This document shows positions 54,813 to 63,073 of a stretch of 64,000 nucleotides of DNA, in pieces. The notes below the pieces were generated by a model that was not told the DNA's origin, made no database searches, and worked only from the letters and a program-made list of their open reading frames with translations. Both the position numbers and the translations under genes were made by a program. Origin of the DNA: Pedobacter hiemivivus (GTDB lineage Bacteria > Bacteroidota > Bacteroidia > Sphingobacteriales > Sphingobacteriaceae). The stretch is taken from NCBI RefSeq assembly GCF_004331685.1, contig NZ_SJSM01000001.1:56993-120992 (forward strand), read 5' to 3'. Position 1 is the first letter of the stretch. Every line of letters starts with the position of its first letter.

Positions 54813-55134
54813 AGGCGTTTTAATGATTGAAGGAAATGGTAATGATAAAGAAAGTAAAAAGCCAATCCATGATGCATTGGCCTACTTAACTTATGATGTC
54901 TTCAAAAAGCAGTATAGGTTCACTCCAATGACATGAATGGGCTATATGACCGACGCTACGCCGGAAGTAAAGGATAATGGAGGTTATACCTGGAGTATGG
55001 ATAATCCCAAATTCATGGTAAAGTATACCCTCGCTATAGATAATGGCGATTGGTACGAAATCAGCGAAATATCCACTGATAAAGGAAACACGTGGATAAA
55101 AAACTTCGAAATGCGTTTAAAAAAGATCAAATGA
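54813..55134 (+). pseudogene. 3' remnant of the DUF1579-like gene
   Basis: Matches 46295-46616 with scattered substitutions over 322 bp, beginning at GGCGTTTTAATG and ending at the stop region. A GGT-to-TGA change at 54934-54936 interrupts the frame, and the signal peptide half is missing. It lies on the other side of the RHS cluster from the intact gene. Confidence 0.92.
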
Positions 55135-55174
55135 ACAACCCCGAGGCAGATTTGAAATTTGGGGCCATTTTTCG

Positions 55175-55825
55175 TTAGTGACTGAAATTTTTGTCAATTT
55201 CATTGCGATTAACTTCAAGTAGCAAATGATTAAACTTAAAATACACCGATTTTAAAACTTCAATGTTACTCGCTATAATATCTAAGCCCCTATCATCATA
55301 CATATGAAAGATGATTTGCTTATCAAGATTAATAAAATAAACTTCCTTACTACCTAAAAACCCATATTTATCGAGTCCAGGTTGCCTAGAAAAGTCTTTA
55401 TTTGCTATTGCTGTGAAGACACCAATATGGTTGATACTATTTCTTAAAACCTTGATCAATGCGACATTTCTAATATCTAAATTATTCTCTGATTCATATA
55501 ACCCTCTTACTATATGATATTCAATTTCATCTTCAGTCAATCTCTCTATCTGTTTAAAACAGTAATTTGAGAACCTAAGCTTTCTTCTTTTCCACTTAAA
55601 ATCAACCAGATATAACATTACACTATCTTTTTCACTAAAAGCTTCCTCGAATAGCTGCTGAGCTCCTAATACTGCCGTATGAAAATATTCATCAGTACCA
55701 ATTTCGCCACACTGCAAATCAAACCTCAAGCCATATCTCGAATTAAAGAATAATGGAGATCTGATCTTTGAATTATTAAAATGAGCACTCATAAAGTCAC
55801 TGACTTCTTTTTTTAGTGGATGCAT
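55175..55825 (-). CDS. DUF3885-family protein
   Basis: 216 residues. The C-terminal IIFHMYDDRGLDIIA (about 178-192) is the hallmark of DUF3885. The N-terminal SRYGLRFDLQCGEIG and FHTAVLGAQQLFEEAF also fit. Known: DUF3885 proteins are found near polymorphic toxins and contact-dependent systems, where they may serve as immunity proteins; this is not proven. It is 36 bp after another unknown gene on the same strand. Cytosolic by sequence. Confidence 0.8.
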   Translation of the reverse strand: MHPLKKEVSDFMSAHFNNSKIRSPLFFNSRYGLRFDLQCGEIGTDEYFHTAVLGAQQLFEEAFSEKDSVMLYLVDFKWKRRKLRFSNYCFKQIERLTEDEIEYHIVRGLYESENNLDIRNVALIKVLRNSINHIGVFTAIANKDFSRQPGLDKYGFLGSKEVYFINLDKQIIFHMYDDRGLDIIASNIEVLKSVYFKFNHLLLEVNRNEIDKNFSH

Positions 55826-55860
55826 TAATTATAATTGATTGTTCAAATTTGATAGAAGAG

Positions 55861-56430
55861 TTAAGTACAATGTTCAGCGTTCAATCTCTCCAATTTACTA
55901 TTTTCAAAATAGGCCTGAAGAATCTGTGCAGTTTTTATATTGAGAATACTTATGTGTAGATTACCATATTGACAAATGCGACCAATAATATTATGTTCAG
56001 GATCCGTAAAATACACATAAGGCAATACAGTATTACATCTGGTTAGCCAAGCCAAATGTCTAACAAAAACAGGTATTTGTAACCTGTCAATCCCTAAGGC
56101 ACCATTAAATTTCCTCCCCACTTTATTTTCCGATAAATAATCTAATGCTTGTTTTGCAGGTTTATAATCACTGTCTCGACAGAGCCATGGGATATCGTCA
56201 TCGCCAAGGAATATTAAACTATTACAACCTGCCTTTTTAACAATTTTTGAAATTTCAACCCCCAACATTGTGATACGCCCTCTAAAAGTATTGCGGGCAA
56301 CAGTTAATATATCATAAGAGTAGGCTTCAGGGTAGAAATAAATGTCATTGTCTTTTTCAGCATCATAGACCTTTACAGGGAAGTTTGGATACATCTTTAA
56401 ACAGTCTTGTCTTGAAATCTTGATTAGCAT
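55861..56430 (-). CDS. Hypothetical protein, 189 aa
   Basis: Not recognised. No signal or membrane helix. It has an alpha/beta look, with NSLIFLGDDDIPWLCRD (about 70-86) and LPYVYFTDPEHNIIGRIC (about 136-153). It starts an apparent two-gene unit with the DUF3885 gene (stop-to-start distance 35 bp). Given the RHS cluster next door it might be an orphan immunity gene, but nothing in it shows that directly. Confidence 0.6.
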   Translation of the reverse strand: MLIKISRQDCLKMYPNFPVKVYDAEKDNDIYFYPEAYSYDILTVARNTFRGRITMLGVEISKIVKKAGCNSLIFLGDDDIPWLCRDSDYKPAKQALDYLSENKVGRKFNGALGIDRLQIPVFVRHLAWLTRCNTVLPYVYFTDPEHNIIGRICQYGNLHISILNIKTAQILQAYFENSKLERLNAEHCT

Positions 56431-56681
56431 AATAGTGGCGACTGAATAAGTGGTTTGACAATAGTTTTATCCTTCTCGAATCGTTCAATTATTTACCTGC
56501 AGCACATAAAGCAGTTAGATATTTTGAACAAAACTCTCCGGCCAGATAACAGGTTTTAAAGGTATATCTTTAAAAATTAAAAACCACTTAAAGCTAAAGC
56601 TTTATATGCCTGGCTCCTTGAAACTAAACAAAGTATTCTAGTTATCGAGCATATTGAATAGCAAATTTTTATTATTTATTT

Positions 56682-56806
56682 GGTAACACAATATTTAGCC
56701 AGGATTAACGTCTTTATATACGAGAGCGTTAATTTAGATGAAGCGGGAATGGTCGGAGATCATTCCCGCTTTCTTATTTACTTAGTAACCGCTGCAGTTA
56801 TTAATT
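56682..56806. repeat. Dispersed hairpin repeat, copy 3
   Basis: Near repeat of 28764-28895 (CACAATATTTAGCC at its left, then the TTAACG pair and the core). Core hairpin arms 56741-56751 and 56761-56771, AAGCGGGAATG / CATTCCCGCTT, perfect here. It lies in a 430-bp spacer (56431-56860) downstream of the TonB-receptor operon, where it may help end transcription. Confidence 0.7.
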
Positions 56807-56820
56807 GATCTATTCGTTTT

Positions 56821-56858
56821 TTTAATTTCTGAAGCCGTAACGCAAGACAGCAGAACAC
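56821..56858. repeat. Half copy of the fold-back element
   Basis: The run TTTCTGAAGCCGTAACGCAA continuing to GACAGCAGAAC matches the left arm of the element at 30018-30050. The right arm is absent. It abuts the stop of the next gene (56861). Confidence 0.75.
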
Positions 56859-56860
56859 CC

Positions 56861-57619
56861 TTAGCGGGGAAAAATTGCCACAAGGTTACTCTGAGGATCG
56901 AGGACTGATTTATTTGTGTTCAGATCCATTCTTGTTCCCACATACCAGCTTTGTACCCCACCTCCCTTATAGCCATATTTATTGGGCAGAACGATACCAG
57001 CCGACATAACACTATAATTCACATCATTGTCTATCAGGTATTCTTTCTTTCCGGCTTTGAGCAATAAAACGTACATCTCCCCTTCCAGTGGTGGCACCTG
57101 AATAAACGCTGTCCACTCTCCCGGTTTAACGTTTCTGGCCAGATATACTACGGAATTGACGTCCGAACCATCCCCGTATGCAACGTCCACAGGCATATCT
57201 GCCGGAAAATCAAAATAAAAGGCAATCTGTTCTATATCTGCAATCGCTGCAGGATATTCATATTTCTCACTCAATTTTTTCCCGTCGTAAAAAAAGGTAA
57301 TAGGCTTCTCGGTCCTGTTGCGCTCGATATTTTGGGTTAGGAGCACTTCGCCCGTACTCTTTTTTCTCAGTTCCATTTTGACCGGGGCCTCACTGTTAAA
57401 AGCAATATTACCGTTAAATCTTGCCCAGCCCTGAAATTCACGCAGCTTGACACCATCGAAATACTGTTCCAGTGTATCGCCCATAACGAAACCTTTAAAT
57501 TCGATGGGACTCAATTTATCAATGGGAAGAACTGCCAATTGCCCGTCCCTTTCACATGATTGCATGGCCAGGCTCAGCATAAGCATCAACACCATTACCA
57601 TATTATATTTTTGTTTCAT
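56861..57619 (-). CDS. Lipoprotein after a TonB receptor, hypothetical
   Basis: 252 residues with a lipoprotein signal (MQSC, Cys about 23). The body is beta-rich with many charged strands and no recognised domain; VYLARNVKPGEWTAF is one of several strand-like segments. It follows the TonB-dependent receptor by 23 bp and ends the operon. It occupies the place a SusD would have but shows no SusD features, so it is likely an accessory surface or ligand-binding lipoprotein for that receptor. Confidence 0.7.
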   Translation of the reverse strand: MKQKYNMVMVLMLMLSLAMQSCERDGQLAVLPIDKLSPIEFKGFVMGDTLEQYFDGVKLREFQGWARFNGNIAFNSEAPVKMELRKKSTGEVLLTQNIERNRTEKPITFFYDGKKLSEKYEYPAAIADIEQIAFYFDFPADMPVDVAYGDGSDVNSVVYLARNVKPGEWTAFIQVPPLEGEMYVLLLKAGKKEYLIDNDVNYSVMSAGIVLPNKYGYKGGGVQSWYVGTRMDLNTNKSVLDPQSNLVAIFPR

Positions 57620-57642
57620 ATTTTATCTTTTTGTAACCAGAT

Positions 57643-60600
57643 TTAAAAATTATAAGAAAGTGAAAGACTTACGCTCCGGCCGATGTAACGGGTGAGCGTT
57701 TGGCGGTCACCGATCTGCTGCCCTGCCCCTTTGCTGTGATCAACATAGCCCTCTTCGAATTTATCGCTGAAGCCGAATTTGTATTTAAAAACATCATCCC
57801 ACTCCGAATTGATCGGGGGATTCGCATTTTTGATCTCAAAGGTAGAAGCATCATTGACGTAAAAACGGTAAGGGTTATCCATCAAATTACTGATATTCAG
57901 CTTAAACTGCATCTTGTTGCGGTAAAAACGATAGCTTGCCTGGGCATCTATCTGGCTTCTTGGCCGTTCATATTCTACCAGGTTAGGGTCAACTCCTGTG
58001 ATATAGGTTTTATAACCCATGTAGTTAAATACAAGATTGAGCCCCAGATGCTTGCCTGTATAATTCAGCCCTGCATTGACCACGGTAGGTACCTGTCCAT
58101 ACAACGGGCGCTTGTACTTCATATACTCATAGTAAGAATAGTCTTTCCCTTTATCATCCGCCTTAGTACGCAATATCCTGGACTGCACCTCCGATTTTAG
58201 CAAGGTGAGGTTGCCACTTATGGTAATTTCTTTCAGCAGGGATACCGAGGGAGCAATGAAACCCAGGGACTTGCGAACTTCGAACTCTATCCCCCGAATC
58301 TTTCCCCAGTCCGAGTTATTGGTGTATACATAAAGATTGTCAGTTCCTGAAACCGAATTAACGGCATAGAACTCTGCAGGCTTATCAAAATACTTATAAA
58401 ATGCGCCAACCGAAATGATATCCCCCGCACCCGGAAACCATTCCAGCTTGAGATCATAATTATCGATGATCGAAGATTCCAGACCAAGGTTGACCTGCAT
58501 CCTGCCAAAATTGGTATTGTACCTGGAGAACCTGGAATTATCCATCAGCGACGGCCTTACGGCGGTTTTGGCATAAGAGAAACGGACATTCAGGTTGTTA
58601 ACAGGCGTATAGGTCAGGTGGGCAGAAGGCATAAACTTCCACCTCACGCTGTCGGCGAGGGTGATCGCTGGCCTGTTCTGCATATTGCTACTGTTCTGCA
58701 GACTGTCATACCTGAAGTATTCGAATCGGCCGCCCCACACCAATCTTAAATTTTTGGTCAACCTGTTATCAAGCATTGCATATACCGCCTTGTTCACATC
58801 CTTACCCTCATACCTATTAAGTTGGAATGCAGAAGGCATGTACAGGATATCAGTCAGCGGATGTTCCATCCCCATATAGTTGCCATAATCCTGTACGGGA
58901 AGGTAACCATAAGGGTTATTTACGGTTACAAAACTTACGATGGGCAACATCGTCCACTCATAGCTCGCATGCCTGTCCAGATAGAAAACCCCCGTTTTGA
59001 AGATCTGCTTTTGACCCGCGATCTTAAAATCAACTGCGGCGTTCATGGCCACAGTCAGGTTCCGTTCCTTGTAGGCAAACTTATCACGTTCCAACATACC
59101 ACCCCCGCCACTAACGGTTCCCTGACCGGGCGTATATTTATAAATCACCTTATTTGCCATTTCCTCAGCTCGCAGCGTTGCGGTAATGGCATCGATCTCA
59201 CGGGCATTGGTCGCTACCCTTGCCGCACTCCAATCCAGTTTTACCCTGCCCAACAGGTGCTCCCCGCTAACCTTGTTCTGTAAAAGATCGGTAAACACCG
59301 GCCGGTCATCTTCTTTGATGATGGGGTATTTACTGTTCCCATCATCTTTGGGATTAGCATAACTCCATCCACTGACCCGCTCCAGCTGCTCACTGAAAGC
59401 CCTCGAATAAAAATTATGGAAAATGATCTGGTGCTTGCCGTCGCGATACCCCCCGTTCAGCAATGCCCCCAGGGTGGTATTGAAATTATACAGGTATCCG
59501 GTATTGACGTTTTCAGGATCATCGGGGGTGGAAATGATCTGCCAGGTTCCACGCCTGATGTTATCAATGTTTTCGATATTCTGCGTATTGCGGTAACTCA
59601 ATGAGCCTACAAAACCGATTTTCCGTGCAACCTGCTTAGACAAATCATAACTTCTTCCAAGGCTGAACTGGTAGTTTTGGGAAGGCCTGCTTTGAAAAAT
59701 CCGGCTGCCCAATCGCTCAGTCCCCCCTATCCTGCGGTTCTGTTCGGCTACTTCAACAGCTTTGATATCGGCCGGATTGGTTGCCTTTGGATTAAAGGTG
59801 GAAACATCTTTCAGTCCTTTTGGGAAATGGTCCCTACTCCCATCATCAAAGCCAAGGTAATCGTATTTCCCACGCTGATACCCATAAAAATCCTGACCTG
59901 TTGTCCTGGAATTCACAGAAGCCCCTGCACTGAAAGAAAGGAAATTTTCTGTCGGAATGGAAATGGTGTTTACCTGGATCAGCCCACCGCCAAAACCGGC
60001 ATTCATGTCCGGTGTAGCAGACTTACTCACCACCACACTTTCCACCAGATTACTCGGGATCAGGCTAAAGTCGAAATTCCGGCTCTGTACATCCGTACTG
60101 GGCAACATGACACCATCCAACTGTGCCACATTGTACCTTTCGGCCGCGCCGCGTACCACCACGTTCTTGTTATCGGTCGTGCTTACTCCGGTAATCCTTT
60201 TTAAAGTTTCACCAATGTTTTTATCCGGAGTGGCGCTAATCTGCTCTGCAGAGATCCCATCGCTCACCGTAGCGGCATTCTTCTGTTTGGCATATAAGCC
60301 CTCAACCGAGGCCTTCTTATAAGAACTGGTGACAACCACAGTATTCAGGCTCTTCGAATCTTCTTTGAGTACGATATCCAAAGGCGTATTCTGGCCGGAC
60401 AATACCTTTACATCTGTGACCTTTTTGGACTGAAAGCCAATATAGCTGGCCTCCAGGGTATAGCTTCCCGGAGGAAGAGAAATCCTATAACCGCCATCCA
60501 GCGCATTGGCAACCGTTTGGTTGAGCTCCAGAATCCGTATGGAAGCACCTGGAAGTGGCCCGCCCTTGCTATCGACGACTTTTCCCGAGATCCGTCCAGG

Positions 60601-60966
60601 TTCGGCAGGCCTGGGAGCAGGCCTTGACCTGCCAATCACCACATTGTTATTGATCACCTCATAATCATACCCTGTCTGCCTTAGCAGCTTACCAAGTACC
60701 AGCGGAAGGGATTCTCCGCGATAAACCTGTGCGGGTACTTTTAATTTACTGAGTAGATTTTTGTCATAAGAAAAAGCAATACCTGTGCTTTTTTCAATTC
60801 TGGACAGCACAGCTGCCATATTTTCATTTTTGATATTGATAGTAACCTTGATTTCATTTAAGTTCTGGGCCTTGGTTTCCCTGGCCACGATCAAACTGCT
60901 GAAACCGATTAATAATCCTAATACAACGGTCGAGATCCTCATAATCGCCGTGAGTTTTTTTTTCAT
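57643..60966 (-). CDS. TonB-dependent outer-membrane receptor with STN domain
   Basis: About 1107 residues from the ATG at 60966; 18 further codons are open upstream but would precede the signal peptide. Signal ends at ETKAQ. STN domain (about 37-108, VAAVLSRIEKSTGIAF-like pattern), CarboxypepD_reg part (GRISGKVVDSKGGPLPGAS), plug with GETLKRITGVSTTDNKNVVVRG and LDGVMLPSTD, then a barrel ending LSLSYNF. This is a FecA-like layout rather than SusC. Known: such receptors import siderophores or other ligands and signal through FecR. Substrate unknown. Confidence 0.92.
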   Translation of the reverse strand: MKKKLTAIMRISTVVLGLLIGFSSLIVARETKAQNLNEIKVTINIKNENMAAVLSRIEKSTGIAFSYDKNLLSKLKVPAQVYRGESLPLVLGKLLRQTGYDYEVINNNVVIGRSRPAPRPAEPGRISGKVVDSKGGPLPGASIRILELNQTVANALDGGYRISLPPGSYTLEASYIGFQSKKVTDVKVLSGQNTPLDIVLKEDSKSLNTVVVTSSYKKASVEGLYAKQKNAATVSDGISAEQISATPDKNIGETLKRITGVSTTDNKNVVVRGAAERYNVAQLDGVMLPSTDVQSRNFDFSLIPSNLVESVVVSKSATPDMNAGFGGGLIQVNTISIPTENFLSFSAGASVNSRTTGQDFYGYQRGKYDYLGFDDGSRDHFPKGLKDVSTFNPKATNPADIKAVEVAEQNRRIGGTERLGSRIFQSRPSQNYQFSLGRSYDLSKQVARKIGFVGSLSYRNTQNIENIDNIRRGTWQIISTPDDPENVNTGYLYNFNTTLGALLNGGYRDGKHQIIFHNFYSRAFSEQLERVSGWSYANPKDDGNSKYPIIKEDDRPVFTDLLQNKVSGEHLLGRVKLDWSAARVATNAREIDAITATLRAEEMANKVIYKYTPGQGTVSGGGGMLERDKFAYKERNLTVAMNAAVDFKIAGQKQIFKTGVFYLDRHASYEWTMLPIVSFVTVNNPYGYLPVQDYGNYMGMEHPLTDILYMPSAFQLNRYEGKDVNKAVYAMLDNRLTKNLRLVWGGRFEYFRYDSLQNSSNMQNRPAITLADSVRWKFMPSAHLTYTPVNNLNVRFSYAKTAVRPSLMDNSRFSRYNTNFGRMQVNLGLESSIIDNYDLKLEWFPGAGDIISVGAFYKYFDKPAEFYAVNSVSGTDNLYVYTNNSDWGKIRGIEFEVRKSLGFIAPSVSLLKEITISGNLTLLKSEVQSRILRTKADDKGKDYSYYEYMKYKRPLYGQVPTVVNAGLNYTGKHLGLNLVFNYMGYKTYITGVDPNLVEYERPRSQIDAQASYRFYRNKMQFKLNISNLMDNPYRFYVNDASTFEIKNANPPINSEWDDVFKYKFGFSDKFEEGYVDHSKGAGQQIGDRQTLTRYIGRSVSLSLSYNF

Positions 60967-61145
60967 GTTTTTGTTATTGCTCAAAAGGTAGGAAGCCGGC
61001 TTGAGAATTAATCCCGGCATTATATTGCCAGTTCACATAGGTTTCCTATTTTTGATTGTTTTTAAATGGTTATGCCTTTAATTACACAGCGGGACTAACA
61101 AACTTTCGACGGGGAGTTAGCCGCTGTTTCTTTTTTTGTCTTTAT

Positions 61146-62078
61146 CTATTCATAGAGTGTGATGATATGGTCCCTGATACGGTATTTCGCATCCGTCATT
61201 TTACTGATTGCTTTCATAACCTGTGTGATTTTATTGTTTGTTTGGAATGTAGTTTTATAACTTGCCGCGGCCAGTCTTTCACTCTTGGTCTCAAGTGTAA
61301 GGCCCCAGGTATTCTTGACCACCAGCGCCAGTTCAGAAAACGATGCACCGTCCAGACTGACCCTGCCATCCTGCCATGACCGAGCCCGCTCGGCACTCGA
61401 TTCGGTAACATCAAATGCTCCACTGGCTACCTGGAAAGTGATCTGCTGATCGGGATGCAGTAAAGCGAGTGTTTTGCCCGAAGCGGAAATACCAACTTTA
61501 CCTGTAGCGACACTTACCACTATCCTATCCAGCCCAGAATAGGCCCGGATGTTGAAGGATGTACCCAGTACGATCGTTTTCAGCTTTCCAGTGGTTACCA
61601 CGAAGGGTTTTTCAGGATTATGGGCTACCTTAAAGAAGGCCTCCCCATCCAGAGAAATCTCCCGTTTTTTTCCGGTAAAATGACGGGGATACTTAAGTTC
61701 AGCACCGGAATTGAGCAATATTTCTGAGCCGTCAGCTAACATCACTTTCAGCATTTTCCCCGTTCCCGCCCTGCTGACCATCCATGTGGCGTTATCTTCG
61801 ATGCGGTGCACACCGCGGTTAGCCAGATATAGGTATAAAGGGATACTGATTAAAAAAAAGGCCAGTACGGCAGCTATTTTCATCCAGTTTGCCTGCTGAA
61901 GAAAAAAGATATCGCGCCCTGGGCCAGTTTTCGGAATTCCGGAAACAATCCTGCTGAGCAGTCTGAGACGTACTTTTTCTTCGTGTTCAGCATTGGCAAA
62001 AACTTTCAATTCTTCGTCCGAATGGTCAAAAGCAGCATACCAGTGATCTATTAATCTTTTCTTTTCCTGCTCATCCAT
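61146..62078 (-). CDS. FecR-family anti-sigma factor (second locus)
   Basis: 310 residues. One membrane helix (WMKIAAVLAFFLISIPLYLYL, about 66-86, spanning the usual position), a FecR domain (MLKVMLADGSEILLNSGAEL) and an STN-like tail (about 245-310). Works with the sigma factor upstream and the STN-type receptor downstream. Three genes in a row on the minus strand: sigma (84 bp upstream), FecR, receptor (179 bp downstream). Confidence 0.9.
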   Translation of the reverse strand: MDEQEKKRLIDHWYAAFDHSDEELKVFANAEHEEKVRLRLLSRIVSGIPKTGPGRDIFFLQQANWMKIAAVLAFFLISIPLYLYLANRGVHRIEDNATWMVSRAGTGKMLKVMLADGSEILLNSGAELKYPRHFTGKKREISLDGEAFFKVAHNPEKPFVVTTGKLKTIVLGTSFNIRAYSGLDRIVVSVATGKVGISASGKTLALLHPDQQITFQVASGAFDVTESSAERARSWQDGRVSLDGASFSELALVVKNTWGLTLETKSERLAAASYKTTFQTNNKITQVMKAISKMTDAKYRIRDHIITLYE

Positions 62079-62162
62079 TATAATGTCCTTTGGCTATATA
62101 ACCGAACGGAGGCACAGGTTGTCCCAGACCAAAATGAAACTTAATATGATCAGTATGTTTTG

Positions 62163-62708
62163 TTAACGATCTGTTAACATCAAGGCTGCTATGGTAATGA
62201 TAACCGTGACCGAGGCAGGTCTGAGTTCGGCAGAACCGTATTGCCGCACAGCAAACCTGATGCGGTTTAAGGCGGTGCTCAACTGGTTCCTTACTGTCTT
62301 ACCAGAGATGTTCAAACGGCTGGCTATTTCCTCATTGGAAAGCATTTCCTCCCTGCTGAGCAGGAAAATCTCTTTCATTTTTTCAGGCAGCCTGTTGATC
62401 TCCCGCATCACAACAGATTCCAGTTCCCGGCCCATCAAATGGTCGTCGCTGGAATGCGGATCAGCCTGAGACTTTGCAGCTTCATGGTTTTCGAAGTTGA
62501 TCTTCAAAAGCTCTTTTCTGAAAAAATCAATGATCCGGCTTTTCAGACGGGTATGAAGCAAAGCGCGCACAGCATTTTCATTTTCCAGGTTATAATCTCC
62601 CTCGAGCAGAGAAAGAAACAGGTCCTGGAGCATATCTTCTACTTGCGCTTCATCCCGCAAACGACGAAAGGCAACGATGTAAAGTTCTTTCCAGAACTTA
62701 TTGTACAT
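62163..62708 (-). CDS. ECF RNA polymerase sigma factor (second locus)
   Basis: 181 residues from the ATG at 62708. Region 2: MYNKFWKELYIVAFRRLRDE and VEDMLQDLFLSLLEGD. Region 4: LPEKMKEIFLLSREEMLSNEEIA with LNISGKTVRNQLSTALNRIR. TTG codons at 62744 and 62792 extend the same frame; 62744 is plausible because region 2 usually has a few more residues before it. First gene of the FecI/FecR/receptor/lipoprotein unit. A short hydrophobic C-terminal tail is present. Confidence 0.88.
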   Translation of the reverse strand: MYNKFWKELYIVAFRRLRDEAQVEDMLQDLFLSLLEGDYNLENENAVRALLHTRLKSRIIDFFRKELLKINFENHEAAKSQADPHSSDDHLMGRELESVVMREINRLPEKMKEIFLLSREEMLSNEEIASRLNISGKTVRNQLSTALNRIRFAVRQYGSAELRPASVTVIITIAALMLTDR

Positions 62709-62910
62709 ATCGGTAATGTATTGCTTTTTTGCCTGCTGTTTCAATGTAAGTTCCCTGAGTGTGGGCAAAGCTAGCAAGAACAACGTTAACAACAGGTTAA
62801 GAAATCAATCAACCACCCTAAAAGCAATCAAGAATCAATCTCATATTGCTTGATGTCGATTCCTAAAAAAGCTATATACGGATAAGACAGAGATCGGTCT
62901 TAGTAGTATA

Positions 62911-62953
62911 ATACTCCAAGTATACTCCAACTATACTCCAACTATACTCCAAC
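62911..62953. repeat. Four tandem 11-bp repeats in a divergent promoter region
   Basis: ATACTCCAA(G/C) occurs at 62911, 62922, 62933 and 62944, each separated by one T, giving an 11-bp period. The spacing puts each copy on about the same DNA face, as in regulator-binding arrays. It lies between the sigma gene (minus) and the gene starting at 63074 (plus). Confidence 0.9.
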
Positions 62954-62975
62954 TTTTTCCATAAAAAACATAGAG

Positions 62976-63006
62976 TTTGATTACTGTTTGATTTTTTTTA
63001 ACTTGA
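62976..63006 (+). promoter_or_regulatory. Candidate promoter of the right-edge gene
   Basis: TTTG 62976-62979, a 19-bp spacer and TAACTTGA 62999-63006 approximate the -33/-7 pattern, 23 bp beyond the 11-bp repeats. Confidence 0.4.
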
Positions 63007-63073
63007 AATTTTGTAGTATGCTATCCAAACCTTATCTTAGATCAGTTGTTTATTTATAAAAAACATATAGATC

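Noticed and set aside
57669..60204. Several + strand frames opposite the TonB receptor (up to 175 codons)
   Set aside because: They are antisense to a clear receptor gene and lack recognisable domains.
62911..62953. Short regularly spaced repeats considered as a CRISPR array
   Set aside because: Units are 11 bp with no unique spacers, and no cas genes are in the window.
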